A stretch of 9,323 bases of DNA, taken from assembly GCA_024860865.1 (NCBI GenBank), contig JACRDV010000149.1, forward strand, positions 1-9,323, read 5' to 3'. Positions 1-5,884 of the stretch are shown here, piece by piece; positions within the stretch are counted from its first letter, which is position 1, and each line of letters opens with the position of its first letter. A program made the position numbers and the translations under genes. This DNA is from JACRDV01 sp024860865 [NCBI: Methanobacteriota archaeon] (GTDB lineage Archaea; JACRDV01). The notes below the pieces were generated by a model that was not told the origin of the DNA, made no database searches, and saw only the letters and a list, made by a program, of their open reading frames with translations.

Positions 1-156
1 ATAGCACATCACTTGCTTAAAAACAATGAGGAATACGTGGAAGAAGGGTTTGAAAAGGAAGTTAGGCTTAGCTTTCAAAATTTCAATTTTCCACCCCTAC
101 AAAAAATGGCAGAAATATTGGGGAATGCGGGCTATTTAATACAGCCGCCAACCTAA
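1..156 (+). CDS. C-terminal end of an unrecognised protein (5' truncated)
   Basis: The first reading frame is open from base 1 to a TAA at 154-156 and gives the last 51 residues of a protein whose start lies outside the window. The visible part is mostly charged and probably helical (two adjacent Glu pairs near residues 10-16), then has a short proline-containing turn (FPPL) and ends GYLIQPPT. No membrane segment and no motif I recognise is present. It is the only long open frame in this stretch and runs in the same direction as the downstream plus-strand genes, but the next gene is convergent with it. Function unknown; reality as coding sequence is likely but rests on only 51 codons. Confidence 0.55.
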   Translation: MAHHLLKNNEEYVEEGFEKEVRLSFQNFNFPPLQKMAEILGNAGYLIQPPT

Positions 157-332
157 CAGCAAAATCTTTTTCATAGCAACGCAAAACTTTAGATATTAAA
201 TAAAGACGCTAAAGATAGCTTTGATTAGCTTGATAATGGTTTCACTCGAGCTTGTAGCAACTAAAAAACTACATTCAATATCTTGAAGCTATTAGGTATC
301 TTATTTTTTATGAGGAAATTTTTAACCAATCA

Positions 333-641
333 TTATCTTGTACTCACATACAGTAAGACCAACAGCGCGAATAATTCAAAGACATCAGCTATCGCTCTAT
401 AGAAATCAACTGGAGTAGAAGATAATTCATGAAAAAATAGAATCTTAATGATAGGAGATGAAAAGACGGCGCGAACAAGTAGAATAATGGCGAAAACTAT
501 TAAACCTAGGGCCATTTGAGATTTGATCTGTCTATATGACTTAGCAAATGTAAACAAGAAGATAGATAAGACAGTCATGTTTGCGATAGTTAGTATCAGG
601 CGGATAATTTCTACAACATCAGTCACTGTATTTTTCTCCAA
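333..641 (-). CDS. Small three-helix membrane protein, partner of the adjacent winged-helix regulator
   Basis: A 102-residue integral membrane protein. Hydrophobic segments lie at about residues 12-33, 43-60 and 83-99, with a basic loop (SYRQIKS, 35-41) after the first. It is a clear paralogue of the protein at 8646-8939: both have SYR-(Q/K)-x-(K/R)-S followed by a similar second helix, and both end LY-x-x-TR. The start is a TTG at 641; no ATG precedes residue 22, and no good ribosome site is seen, so GTG at residue 6 is an alternative. It is transcribed divergently from the winged-helix gene at 968. From memory, archaea often carry a small wHTH gene of this type next to a small membrane protein; a signal sensor or membrane tether for the regulator is my inference, not shown by sequence. 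Confidence 0.8.
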   Translation of the reverse strand: MEKNTVTDVVEIIRLILTIANMTVLSIFLFTFAKSYRQIKSQMALGLIVFAIILLVRAVFSSPIIKILFFHELSSTPVDFYRAIADVFELFALLVLLYVSTR

Positions 642-967
642 ATATTAAAAGAGTATAGTGACGTTATGCTATAATAAAATTTTCTAAAATAAAATATTTA
701 TTCGCTCTTGTAACGAAGATTGTGGCTGAGAAATACAATTAGTTAAAAGCTCTAATCCTTAGAAAAGCTAACTAATTTTGTGAATTTAGTTAAAATTTTC
801 TTAAATAGGGTTCTTATCTGAAATTTATTCTATCTGAAGAAAATTCTGCTTTAACAGTTTTTTAATTGTTTCATTTTTTGAAACTTTTAATCTTCAGCCA
901 CAACTTTCTTAACATGAGCGTATTTATTTAGTAATATTAAAATTTACAAGAGTTTGGTTGAGGATCA
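642..967. promoter_or_regulatory. Divergent promoter region with a shared element and a hairpin-forming repeat
   Basis: No gene is seen in these 326 bases. The ten-base element TCAGCCACAA occurs upstream of both genes and in the same orientation relative to each: at 894-903 for the plus-strand regulator, and as its complement at 720-729 for the minus-strand membrane gene. Similarity continues beyond it (TTC and T at matching positions). A candidate TATA box for the regulator is TATTTATTTA at 921-930, and for the membrane gene a weaker ATTTTATTATA read on the minus strand at 671-681. A perfect inverted repeat AATTAGTTA/TAACTAATT lies at 737-745/769-777, and TATCTGAA is repeated directly at 815-822 and 831-838. 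Boxes are judged by eye. Confidence 0.6.
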
Positions 968-1249
968 ATGAGAGAGCTATTCTGGTGGATTTTCGGCGGG
1001 ACTGTAGGAGGTCTTACGAGAGCAGAAATTATTAAGGCCTTGAAAGATAGGCCTTATAATGCTAATCAGCTAGCCCAAAAGTTAGGATTAGACTATAAGA
1101 CAGTTCGATATCATTTAGATGTTTTAGAAAGAAATGGACTTGTAAAGCCAACTGAACAAACATATCCTATGTATTTTTTAACTGAAGAAATGGAGAAAGG
1201 TTATCAGGATTTTGAAATGATTTACGAGAAAATAGCCAAGAAGAAATAA
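968..1249 (+). CDS. ArsR-like winged helix-turn-helix transcriptional regulator
   Basis: A 93-residue DNA-binding protein. The helix-turn-helix spans about residues 30-56 (YNANQLA, then a recognition helix with DYKTVRYHLDVLERNG), followed by a short wing and YFLT at about 69-72. An aromatic N-terminus (LFWWIFGG, 4-11) precedes the domain. From residue 1 to 59 it aligns without gaps to the regulator at 8350-8634, including WW, TR, RPYNANQLA and HL-x-VLE-x-NG. The ATG at 968 follows GAGG at 960-963, 4 bases away. The divergent neighbour is the three-helix membrane protein, so autoregulation and control of that gene are plausible. No cysteine cluster typical of metal-sensing ArsR members is present; the ligand, if any, is unknown. 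The WW segment may contact the membrane or the partner protein (inference). Confidence 0.88.
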   Translation: MRELFWWIFGGTVGGLTRAEIIKALKDRPYNANQLAQKLGLDYKTVRYHLDVLERNGLVKPTEQTYPMYFLTEEMEKGYQDFEMIYEKIAKKK

Positions 1250-1281
1250 AAGAAAGTTTAATTATTTTTATTTCGCAAAAG

Positions 1282-1293
1282 TTTAAATTTAAA
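1282..1293 (+). promoter_or_regulatory. TATA-like box for the membrane protein gene at 1314
   Basis: TTTAAATTTAAA is centred about 26 bases before the ATG at 1314, the usual archaeal distance from TATA box to transcription start. No Shine-Dalgarno sequence precedes the ATG, so the transcript is probably leaderless, with its own promoter rather than read-through from the regulator gene. Confidence 0.5.
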
Positions 1294-1313
1294 AATTTTA
1301 TACTGGTATTTTT

Positions 1314-1679
1314 ATGGTTAATGATAGAAAATTAATACCAGTTTATGTATTTTCGCTGTTTTTAATAACTTTCGGACTTGCGAGGATAGTAGTACGTTCC
1401 CATCTAACATTTGAGCTCCTATGGAAAGGTTATCGAATACATCACTTCTTCTTTGGGATAATTTTATCGCTGATTGGGGGATGGATTGCACTTAACCAAG
1501 ATGGTTCAAAATGGATTAAGGCAGCTAGCATTTTATACGGTATTGGACTTGGTTTAATTATCGATGAAATTGGTTTATTGCTCACATGGGGCAACTATTG
1601 GGCAAGAGTGACTTACGATATCTTTATAGCTTTAGTTTTAATTTTTCTAATTTTTATTTTCTTAAAAAAAGTTTCTTAA
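1314..1679 (+). CDS. Four-helix membrane protein with HH and DE motifs
   Basis: A 121-residue integral membrane protein with hydrophobic segments at about residues 8-27, 44-61, 68-91 and 99-118. Polar residues stand out at helix ends: His43-His44 at the start of helix 2 (GYRIHHFFFG), Asp84-Glu85 within helix 3 (GIGLGLIIDE), then Trp96 and Asp102 before helix 4. From memory, bacterial (notably actinobacterial) membrane proteins of unknown function share the pattern HH-x(3)-G followed by G-x-G-x-x-L-x-x-DE; I cannot name a family. Paired His and acidic residues facing one side of the bilayer could bind a metal, which is inference. It starts with ATG, has no ribosome site, and is followed at once by a T-run (1681-1686) that may end the transcript. 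Confidence 0.8.
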   Translation: MVNDRKLIPVYVFSLFLITFGLARIVVRSHLTFELLWKGYRIHHFFFGIILSLIGGWIALNQDGSKWIKAASILYGIGLGLIIDEIGLLLTWGNYWARVTYDIFIALVLIFLIFIFLKKVS

Positions 1680-1680
1680 A

Positions 1681-1690
1681 TTTTTTATAT
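1681..1690 (+). terminator. T-rich terminator candidate after the gene ending at 1679
   Basis: Six Ts begin two bases after the stop codon, followed by ATAT. Oligo-T tracts alone can end archaeal transcription. There is no stem-loop here. Confidence 0.35.
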
Positions 1691-1742
1691 TAAAAAAATT
1701 GAAGAGTGATATCATTTTATGTAAAAACGAAATTTTACCAAT

Positions 1743-1750
1743 CTATAAAA
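1743..1750 (+). promoter_or_regulatory. TATA-like box for the DedA/VTT gene
   Basis: CTATAAAA is centred about 28 bases before the ATG at 1775. No convincing Shine-Dalgarno sequence precedes the start, which again fits a leaderless transcript. Confidence 0.45.
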
Positions 1751-1774
1751 TTAAACTGTGGATTTTGATGAATA

Positions 1775-2383
1775 ATGTTTGAATTCATTTTTACGCATCC
1801 ATATCTGTATCTTTCTCTACTTATGGTTCTAGATACAGCATTTAGTGTGGTACCTTTTGAAATTTTGATTGGGCTGGCAATAGTGTTAAAAATCAACCCA
1901 TTAACTCTTGGGATGCTTGGAGCAGTTAGTTGTATGCTAGGTGCTTGGGTGGATTACTACCTTGGATTTTGGTCTGGGCGCTTTGTTTTTAAGAGGATCT
2001 CAGCGGAGAGACTCGAGTGGGCAAAAGAGTACTTGAAAAGATATGGTCCAGCAGGTATTTTAGTCAGCAGAATCATCCCATTTATACCATATAAACCCAT
2101 ATCGATGATTTGTGGGATGTTAAATTACAACCTCCTTCTTTTTTTATCGTTCACAGCAATTGGATCATTCTTACGATTCTATATTGAATCAATAGCTATT
2201 CTCAAAAGTGGAGTGGAACTAAAAAAAGCTAGTTATTTTATTGGACGTATAGAAGAGAATGTTATTTTACCCCATAAATATTTGGTCACAAGTGCTATCA
2301 CATTGGTTGTGATATTAGTTATGCTATATTTGGTTGCGGGAAAAAATATTATACGAAATTTCAAAACAAAATCTAATAAGTAG
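1775..2383 (+). CDS. DedA/VTT-domain (SNARE-associated) membrane protein
   Basis: A 202-residue polytopic membrane protein. The VTT/DedA signature is visible in order: a membrane-entry segment with Glu29 (VVPFEILIG), GAWVDYYLGFWSGR at about 56-69, a linker helix, then RYGPAGILVSRIIPFIPYK at 89-107 and a CGMLNY turn. Arg99 and Pro102 match the R-x-x-P core, whereas the second Arg of bacterial DedA is not present, so it is closer to the TVP38-like branch. A further hydrophobic helix at about 167-189 and a basic tail follow. Members are implicated in lipid or ion handling across the membrane, some as lipid flippases (established for other members); the substrate here is unknown. It converges on the FixH-like gene and appears to have its own promoter. 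Confidence 0.85.
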   Translation: MFEFIFTHPYLYLSLLMVLDTAFSVVPFEILIGLAIVLKINPLTLGMLGAVSCMLGAWVDYYLGFWSGRFVFKRISAERLEWAKEYLKRYGPAGILVSRIIPFIPYKPISMICGMLNYNLLLFLSFTAIGSFLRFYIESIAILKSGVELKKASYFIGRIEENVILPHKYLVTSAITLVVILVMLYLVAGKNIIRNFKTKSNK

Positions 2384-2435
2384 CTGTTAACTGCATTTTT
2401 AAAACTTTTGATAAATTTTTGTTTTGTAGTTCGGC

Positions 2436-2996
2436 TCAATGTGTTACTGCTCCAAATGTAATAGCAGTTAACATTCCGGCAGAAAACGCTATGCCAATGC
2501 ACAAAAGTGCATAAATTATATGATTTAGTTCCATGAATGATACGCTGAGATTCGCCTCATCTTGTTTTTGCCCTTGAGTAACTTTTGCAGTAAATCTTAC
2601 TCCGCCCCAGTAGGCTTGGCTATTAATTTGAATTTTTCCAGAATAAACTCCAGGTTGACCTTCTGTTAGTTGTGCTGAAACTTTTTCTGGATTTCCTTTA
2701 TATACATCAGCTATCACTACTACGTTTGCACCGCTTACTGGTTCCATCGTCACCTTATCATTTACTGAAACTTTAAAGTCAATAGTGTCTATTGGTTTAT
2801 AGATCAAAACTTTCATATCAATAACTCCAGGAATCAAGGTGTACTTTGCCGTTGGCTTTGGCTCGAATTTTATCGAAAAAACAGTTCCGCCAGCAACGGC
2901 TTCTGGAGCCTCTGTGCCAGTAGCTGAAACTACTGCCGTCATTATAAGAAATATTAAAATTAAAGTAGCAGTTAAGAAACATAATTTCGTTTTCAC
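2436..2996 (-). CDS. Exported FixH/YtkA-like beta-domain protein with C-terminal anchor
   Basis: A 186-residue protein with a signal peptide (residues 1-25, possible cleavage after VVSA), an extracellular beta-rich domain at about 36-155 and a hydrophobic C-terminal anchor at 159-181. The pattern PVSGANVVV (86-94), GVYSG (116-120) and YWGGVRFTAKV (129-139) resembles the fold shared by FixH and YtkA-type domains, though the match is by eye. The GTG start at 2996 lies one base after the TAA of the TauE/SafE gene (TAA-a-GTG), and GAGG within the end of that gene serves as ribosome site, so translation is coupled. It is probably an accessory of the permease, for example an outside-facing substrate or metal-binding subunit (inference). 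No His, Met or Cys cluster supports copper binding. It may instead be a generic Ig-like domain. Confidence 0.8.
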   Translation of the reverse strand: MKTKLCFLTATLILIFLIMTAVVSATGTEAPEAVAGGTVFSIKFEPKPTAKYTLIPGVIDMKVLIYKPIDTIDFKVSVNDKVTMEPVSGANVVVIADVYKGNPEKVSAQLTEGQPGVYSGKIQINSQAYWGGVRFTAKVTQGQKQDEANLSVSFMELNHIIYALLCIGIAFSAGMLTAITFGAVTH

Positions 2997-2997
2997 T

Positions 2998-4032
2998 TTA
3001 CTTCCTCATTTTCTTAGGTTTAAATATAGTTACCAATGCAAATATCAGCACGCCTCCTGAAACAACAAGAACTGCAACAAGCAATCCAAGCCCTATAGAG
3101 GCTGCGATAGCTAAAGGAACTACCCTCATTAGTTGTGCCACGTCTACAATCATTTTCATTGCAACTATCAGCACAATTCCACCGAATATCATTCGCAATC
3201 TTGGTCCTTTGATGTACTTGGTAGCTTTAGCTCCAATTTGTGCTCCGATAGTTGTACCAATAAACATAATAACAAGCAAATAAAGGTCAACGTTGCCACT
3301 AATCGCTTGCATGAGAGAGGCGTTTGTAGCAGTAAAAACCATTTGGAAAAGATCAGTTCCAACCGCAATAACTACAGGTAGACCGAGGCCATAAACTAAT
3401 GCTGGAGTCATTAAAAAACCTCCGCCGACCCCCATAAATCCAGAAAGAATACCGACCAAAAATCCTAAGCCTACCGCAAAAATCGCTGGAACTGAAACCT
3501 CAGCTTTTTCTAAAACTAATTTTGGAGGCAAAGGTAAAGATCGTATAAATCGGCTAACACCAGTTGAGACCTCATCATCTTTTGTTTTAGGTTTTTGTTT
3601 TGAAGCTCTGTAGGACATCCAACCTTCAAGAAATAGAAGAGACCCTAAAAAGGAGAGGATAACCATCCACACGATCTTAGTATAAAGCGTTAGATTTGAT
3701 GCGCCCATAGTCTTCAATGAATTTAATAAATAAACTCCAGTCCAACCCCCAGGAATTGAGCCAATCAAAATTGTTAATCCAAGCTTCCATTCAACATGGC
3801 CAAGTTTGTAGTGAGCAGCTGTTCCAGATGTGGCTGTTGCAACTATTCCAACTAAGTCTGTGCCAGCAGCGACGTTCATAGGTATTCTAAAAATGGAGTT
3901 TAGTAATGGAACCATCAAAAACCCGCCACCAACTCCAACTAAGCCAGCCAAAAAACCAACAAGTAGCCCTATACTAATTACTCCGAAAGGATTGACTTCA
4001 AGGCCAGCCCACGGTAGATACAACTCAAACAA
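2998..4032 (-). CDS. TauE/SafE family anion exporter (permease)
   Basis: A 344-residue permease built of two homologous halves. The family motif G-x-GGGF-x-(M)-x-P occurs at about 34-42 and again at 201-210, and each is followed by GTDL (57-60) or GTDLFQ (225-230). A charged, probably cytoplasmic, loop joins the halves at about 142-181. The start is TTG at 4032: GAGG sits 8 bases before it, an in-frame stop lies three codons further upstream, and the nearby ATG is out of frame. Family members export sulfite, sulfoacetate or related organosulfur anions in bacteria (established); the substrate here cannot be read. It lies 34 bases after a universal stress protein gene and is coupled to the FixH-like gene behind it, suggesting a three-gene operon. 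Confidence 0.92.
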   Translation of the reverse strand: MFELYLPWAGLEVNPFGVISIGLLVGFLAGLVGVGGGFLMVPLLNSIFRIPMNVAAGTDLVGIVATATSGTAAHYKLGHVEWKLGLTILIGSIPGGWTGVYLLNSLKTMGASNLTLYTKIVWMVILSFLGSLLFLEGWMSYRASKQKPKTKDDEVSTGVSRFIRSLPLPPKLVLEKAEVSVPAIFAVGLGFLVGILSGFMGVGGGFLMTPALVYGLGLPVVIAVGTDLFQMVFTATNASLMQAISGNVDLYLLVIMFIGTTIGAQIGAKATKYIKGPRLRMIFGGIVLIVAMKMIVDVAQLMRVVPLAIAASIGLGLLVAVLVVSGGVLIFALVTIFKPKKMRK

Positions 4033-4066
4033 AAAATCATCCTCACTCTAGTTCTAAGAAAACAGT

Positions 4067-4495
4067 TTATCTAATAACTAGCACAGGACACGGAGCGTGC
4101 CTAGTTACCCTATCTGCAACACTGCCGAGCAAGGTATGACTTAATCCTCTTAATCCTCTAGACCCTATAACTATGGCATCGCAAAATGTTTCTTCAGCTT
4201 CTCTAATTATTTCTTCCCATGCTTCGCCTTCCCTGATCTTTGTCATCATTTTAACATCTTCTTTCTCTGCTCTTGCTTTTACATCCGCTAGAATTTGTCT
4301 GCCTTTTTGCCACAGCTCTTTCTCCATGGTATCTCTGACCATCACATGAGTCAAACTCATAGCCCAGTGACTTATATCAACCACATATAAAGCTGTTAAT
4401 TGGGCTCCAAATTTCTTTGCTATTTCAATAGCATAATTTTCAGCTTTTTTTGCACATGAAGAGCCGTCTGTTGCAAGAAGGATTTTTTTATACAT
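4067..4495 (-). CDS. Universal stress protein, ATP-binding type, first gene of the permease operon
   Basis: A single-domain UspA-fold protein of 142 residues. It starts MYKKILLATDGS with the conserved Asp10, has the second strand ALYVVD at about 35-40, and carries the intact nucleotide motif G-2x-G-9x-G-S at Gly111, Gly114 and Gly124-Ser125, then HAPCPVLVIR at the C-terminus. The motif predicts ATP binding and dimer formation (established for the family). It shares an identical AIEIAKKFGAQLTALYVVD stretch with the two lone stress proteins in the window. Position at the head of the TauE/SafE operon recalls TeaD, a stress protein that regulates the TeaABC ectoine transporter in Halomonas; a similar role here is inference. 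The ATG at 4495 has no clear ribosome site. Confidence 0.93.
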   Translation of the reverse strand: MYKKILLATDGSSCAKKAENYAIEIAKKFGAQLTALYVVDISHWAMSLTHVMVRDTMEKELWQKGRQILADVKARAEKEDVKMMTKIREGEAWEEIIREAEETFCDAIVIGSRGLRGLSHTLLGSVADRVTRHAPCPVLVIR

Positions 4496-4600
4496 AATAT
4501 CTGTGTTAAATAGTTAAACTCGACTTAAATCTTTTTAACTAATAAAAATAGAATTTTGAATTCAATTTATTTCAAAATACATGAGAGTTTTCTAACAAAT
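4496..4600 (-). promoter_or_regulatory. Promoter region of the stress protein-permease operon
   Basis: Read on the minus strand, a TTTAAG tract lies about 29-34 bases before the ATG at 4495 and could be a weak TATA box. An inverted repeat ATTTTGAA/TTCAAAAT stands at 4553-4560/4571-4578; its right arm extends to TTTCAAAAT, which also occurs upstream of the other two minus-strand stress protein genes. Assigned by eye. Confidence 0.35.
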
Positions 4601-4637
4601 AATAAAAAAATTTCACTAGTAAACCTTTACTAGTGAA
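4601..4637 (-). terminator. Strong intrinsic-type terminator hairpin
   Basis: A perfect 12-base-pair inverted repeat (TTCACTAGTAAA at 4612-4623, its complement at 4626-4637) is separated by only two bases. On the minus strand the stem is followed at once by A and seven Ts (4610-4604). It begins 25 bases after the stop codon of the stress protein gene at 4663-5187, so it looks like a classical stem-plus-T-run terminator for that gene. Such hairpins are less usual in archaea, where T-runs alone often suffice. Confidence 0.75.
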
Positions 4638-4662
4638 GTCTCATATCGTATTATTTTAGAAT

Positions 4663-5187
4663 TCAGTGCGATACTATTTGTTGAATTGAAGGCGTACTTT
4701 CAGGATGCGAAGGTCTCTTGATGCCTCCTAATAGAGGTCTAACTACAAATACTGGACAGTGTGCATGCGTAAGTACATTTTTAGAAACGCTGCCTAGCAA
4801 GACTCGACTTATACCCTTACGACTGTTTGATCCGACAACTACTAGATCATACTTGCCTACTTTAGCTTCTTTGACAATTTCTTCCCATGGATTTCCTTTT
4901 CTGACCTTGGTTTCAATTTGAATGCCTTCTTTTTCTGCCTTCTCTTTTAGATCCATTAAAAGTTCTTGACTTCTCTCTATCGTTACTTGTTCTAGATATT
5001 CATCAAACGATTGCATTTTATCGTCTTTAATCACTGGGGTAGTTATCTTATACGAACGAAAAATTAGATCAACTACGTATAAAGCTGTTAATTGAGCTCC
5101 AAATTTCTTTGCAATTTCAATTGCCTGTTTCTCCGCTTCTTTTGCGCTTTGGGAACCATCGGTTGCAATTAATATTTTCTTGAACGT
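4663..5187 (-). CDS. Universal stress protein with altered ATP motif; probable ACG start
   Basis: A UspA-fold protein, 174 residues if translation starts at ACG 5187. That codon falls exactly where its relatives have ATG (T-F-K-K-I-L against M-Y-K-K-I-L) and 7 bases after AGGAGG (5200-5195), the same spacing as in the paralogue at 8039. An in-frame TTG at 5226 would give 13 more residues but would place the ribosome site inside the gene. Asp10 is kept. The nucleotide motif reads G-S-N-S-x(9)-G-S (Gly119, Ser122, Gly132-Ser133), so the second Gly is Ser. After CPVFVVR comes a 24-residue tail rich in Pro, Ser and His, absent from the operon-linked stress proteins. It is monocistronic, bounded by its own promoter and a hairpin terminator. 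ATP binding is uncertain. Confidence 0.88.
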   Translation of the reverse strand, partial: TFKKILIATDGSQSAKEAEKQAIEIAKKFGAQLTALYVVDLIFRSYKITTPVIKDDKMQSFDEYLEQVTIERSQELLMDLKEKAEKEGIQIETKVRKGNPWEEIVKEAKVGKYDLVVVGSNSRKGISRVLLGSVSKNVLTHAHCPVFVVRPLLGGIKRPSHPESTPSIQQIVSH

Positions 5188-5604
5188 AAGAACGCCTCCT
5201 TTTTTTAAAATATTATAATGTAACAAACATTATTAAGGGATTTTTCAAAATTAGATTAAACTAAACTACTTAAAAAGGAACAATTAATTTAAAATTGTTT
5301 TAAAATTAGTTTAATGAGTTTCCCAAACTTATTTATAATCTAGAACTTTACACCAAATTTTTTTGAACGAGAAGATTAGAATCAAAAATGCTAGCCTAGA
5401 ATTTTGTTGTTTCAAATCTGAAAATAATTGATTTAAAAAATTTATTTATTTTAATAATTAGCAAAAAATTAAAAATTTAAGTCGATTTTTCCGATTTTTC
5501 TTCGAAATCTTTTTATAGAGGCAACATCTTAACCGCGCTAATCTGATAGTAATTTTACATTAATTTATAATTAAATTATAACTAATTAAAAAAGAGGGCT
5601 AAAA
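5188..5604. promoter_or_regulatory. 417-base divergent intergenic region with palindromes and promoters
   Basis: No gene is seen. For the minus-strand stress protein, AGGAGG lies at 5195-5200 and a conserved element (TAAGGGA then TTTTTCAAAATTA, 5234-5253) is shared with the region before the gene at 8039. An inverted repeat ATTAAACTAA/TTAGTTTAAT at 5255-5264/5306-5315 encloses a second one, AACAATT/AATTGTT, at 5279-5285/5293-5299. For the plus-strand operon, a TATA-like TTTTTATA at 5510-5517 follows a CGAAA stretch; it would give a leader of about 65 bases. That leader holds the palindrome TTATAATT-A-AATTATAA (5565-5581) and the ribosome site GAGGG (5594-5598). The palindromes are A+T-only or nearly so and may partly be chance. 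Confidence 0.5.
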
Positions 5605-5865
5605 ATGCCATTTAATTCGAAAGGGATGATAACCGCTCTTTCGCTCGCCCTTGCTACTATTGTCGCTTATTGGTTGGCTATCACTAAGGTAGGCGTAATT
5701 GAACGACTGTTTAGTGAAAACAAACTTGGCTATGCTGTATTATGTGTTAGCACTATGGCTATCTGTGGCACTCTACTTGGATTTTTTGCAGACTCCATAA
5801 CGAATTTACTAGGATGGAAAATAGAGAGAGTAGAAGAAGCCGAGGTAGAAAGACTGGAAGAGTAG
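5605..5865 (+). CDS. Small two-helix membrane protein, first gene of the second TauE/SafE operon
   Basis: An 86-residue protein with two hydrophobic helices at about residues 8-26 and 41-61 and a strongly acidic C-terminal tail from 73 (RVEEAEVERLEE). The ATG at 5605 follows GAGGG by 6 bases, a strong site. It ends 19 bases before the TauE/SafE gene and so is almost certainly co-transcribed with it. I do not recognise the family. Its place corresponds to an accessory subunit: the other TauE/SafE operon has a FixH-like anchored protein instead. A small partner that stabilises or gates the permease is inference; the acidic tail could be a docking site for the stress protein. Confidence 0.8.
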   Translation: MPFNSKGMITALSLALATIVAYWLAITKVGVIERLFSENKLGYAVLCVSTMAICGTLLGFFADSITNLLGWKIERVEEAEVERLEE

Positions 5866-5884
5866 AGTCAATTTAGGTGAGGAT

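Noticed and set aside
2385-2473. Ten-base inverted repeat (TGTTAACTGC and complement) across the convergent gene ends
   Set aside because: The right arm is inside the FixH-like coding sequence and the spacer is 69 bases; no T-run follows, so a terminator role is not supported.
2233-2502. 89-codon minus-strand frame overlapping the ends of the DedA/VTT and FixH-like genes
   Set aside because: It overlaps two well-supported genes, has no start signal and its composition is not protein-like.
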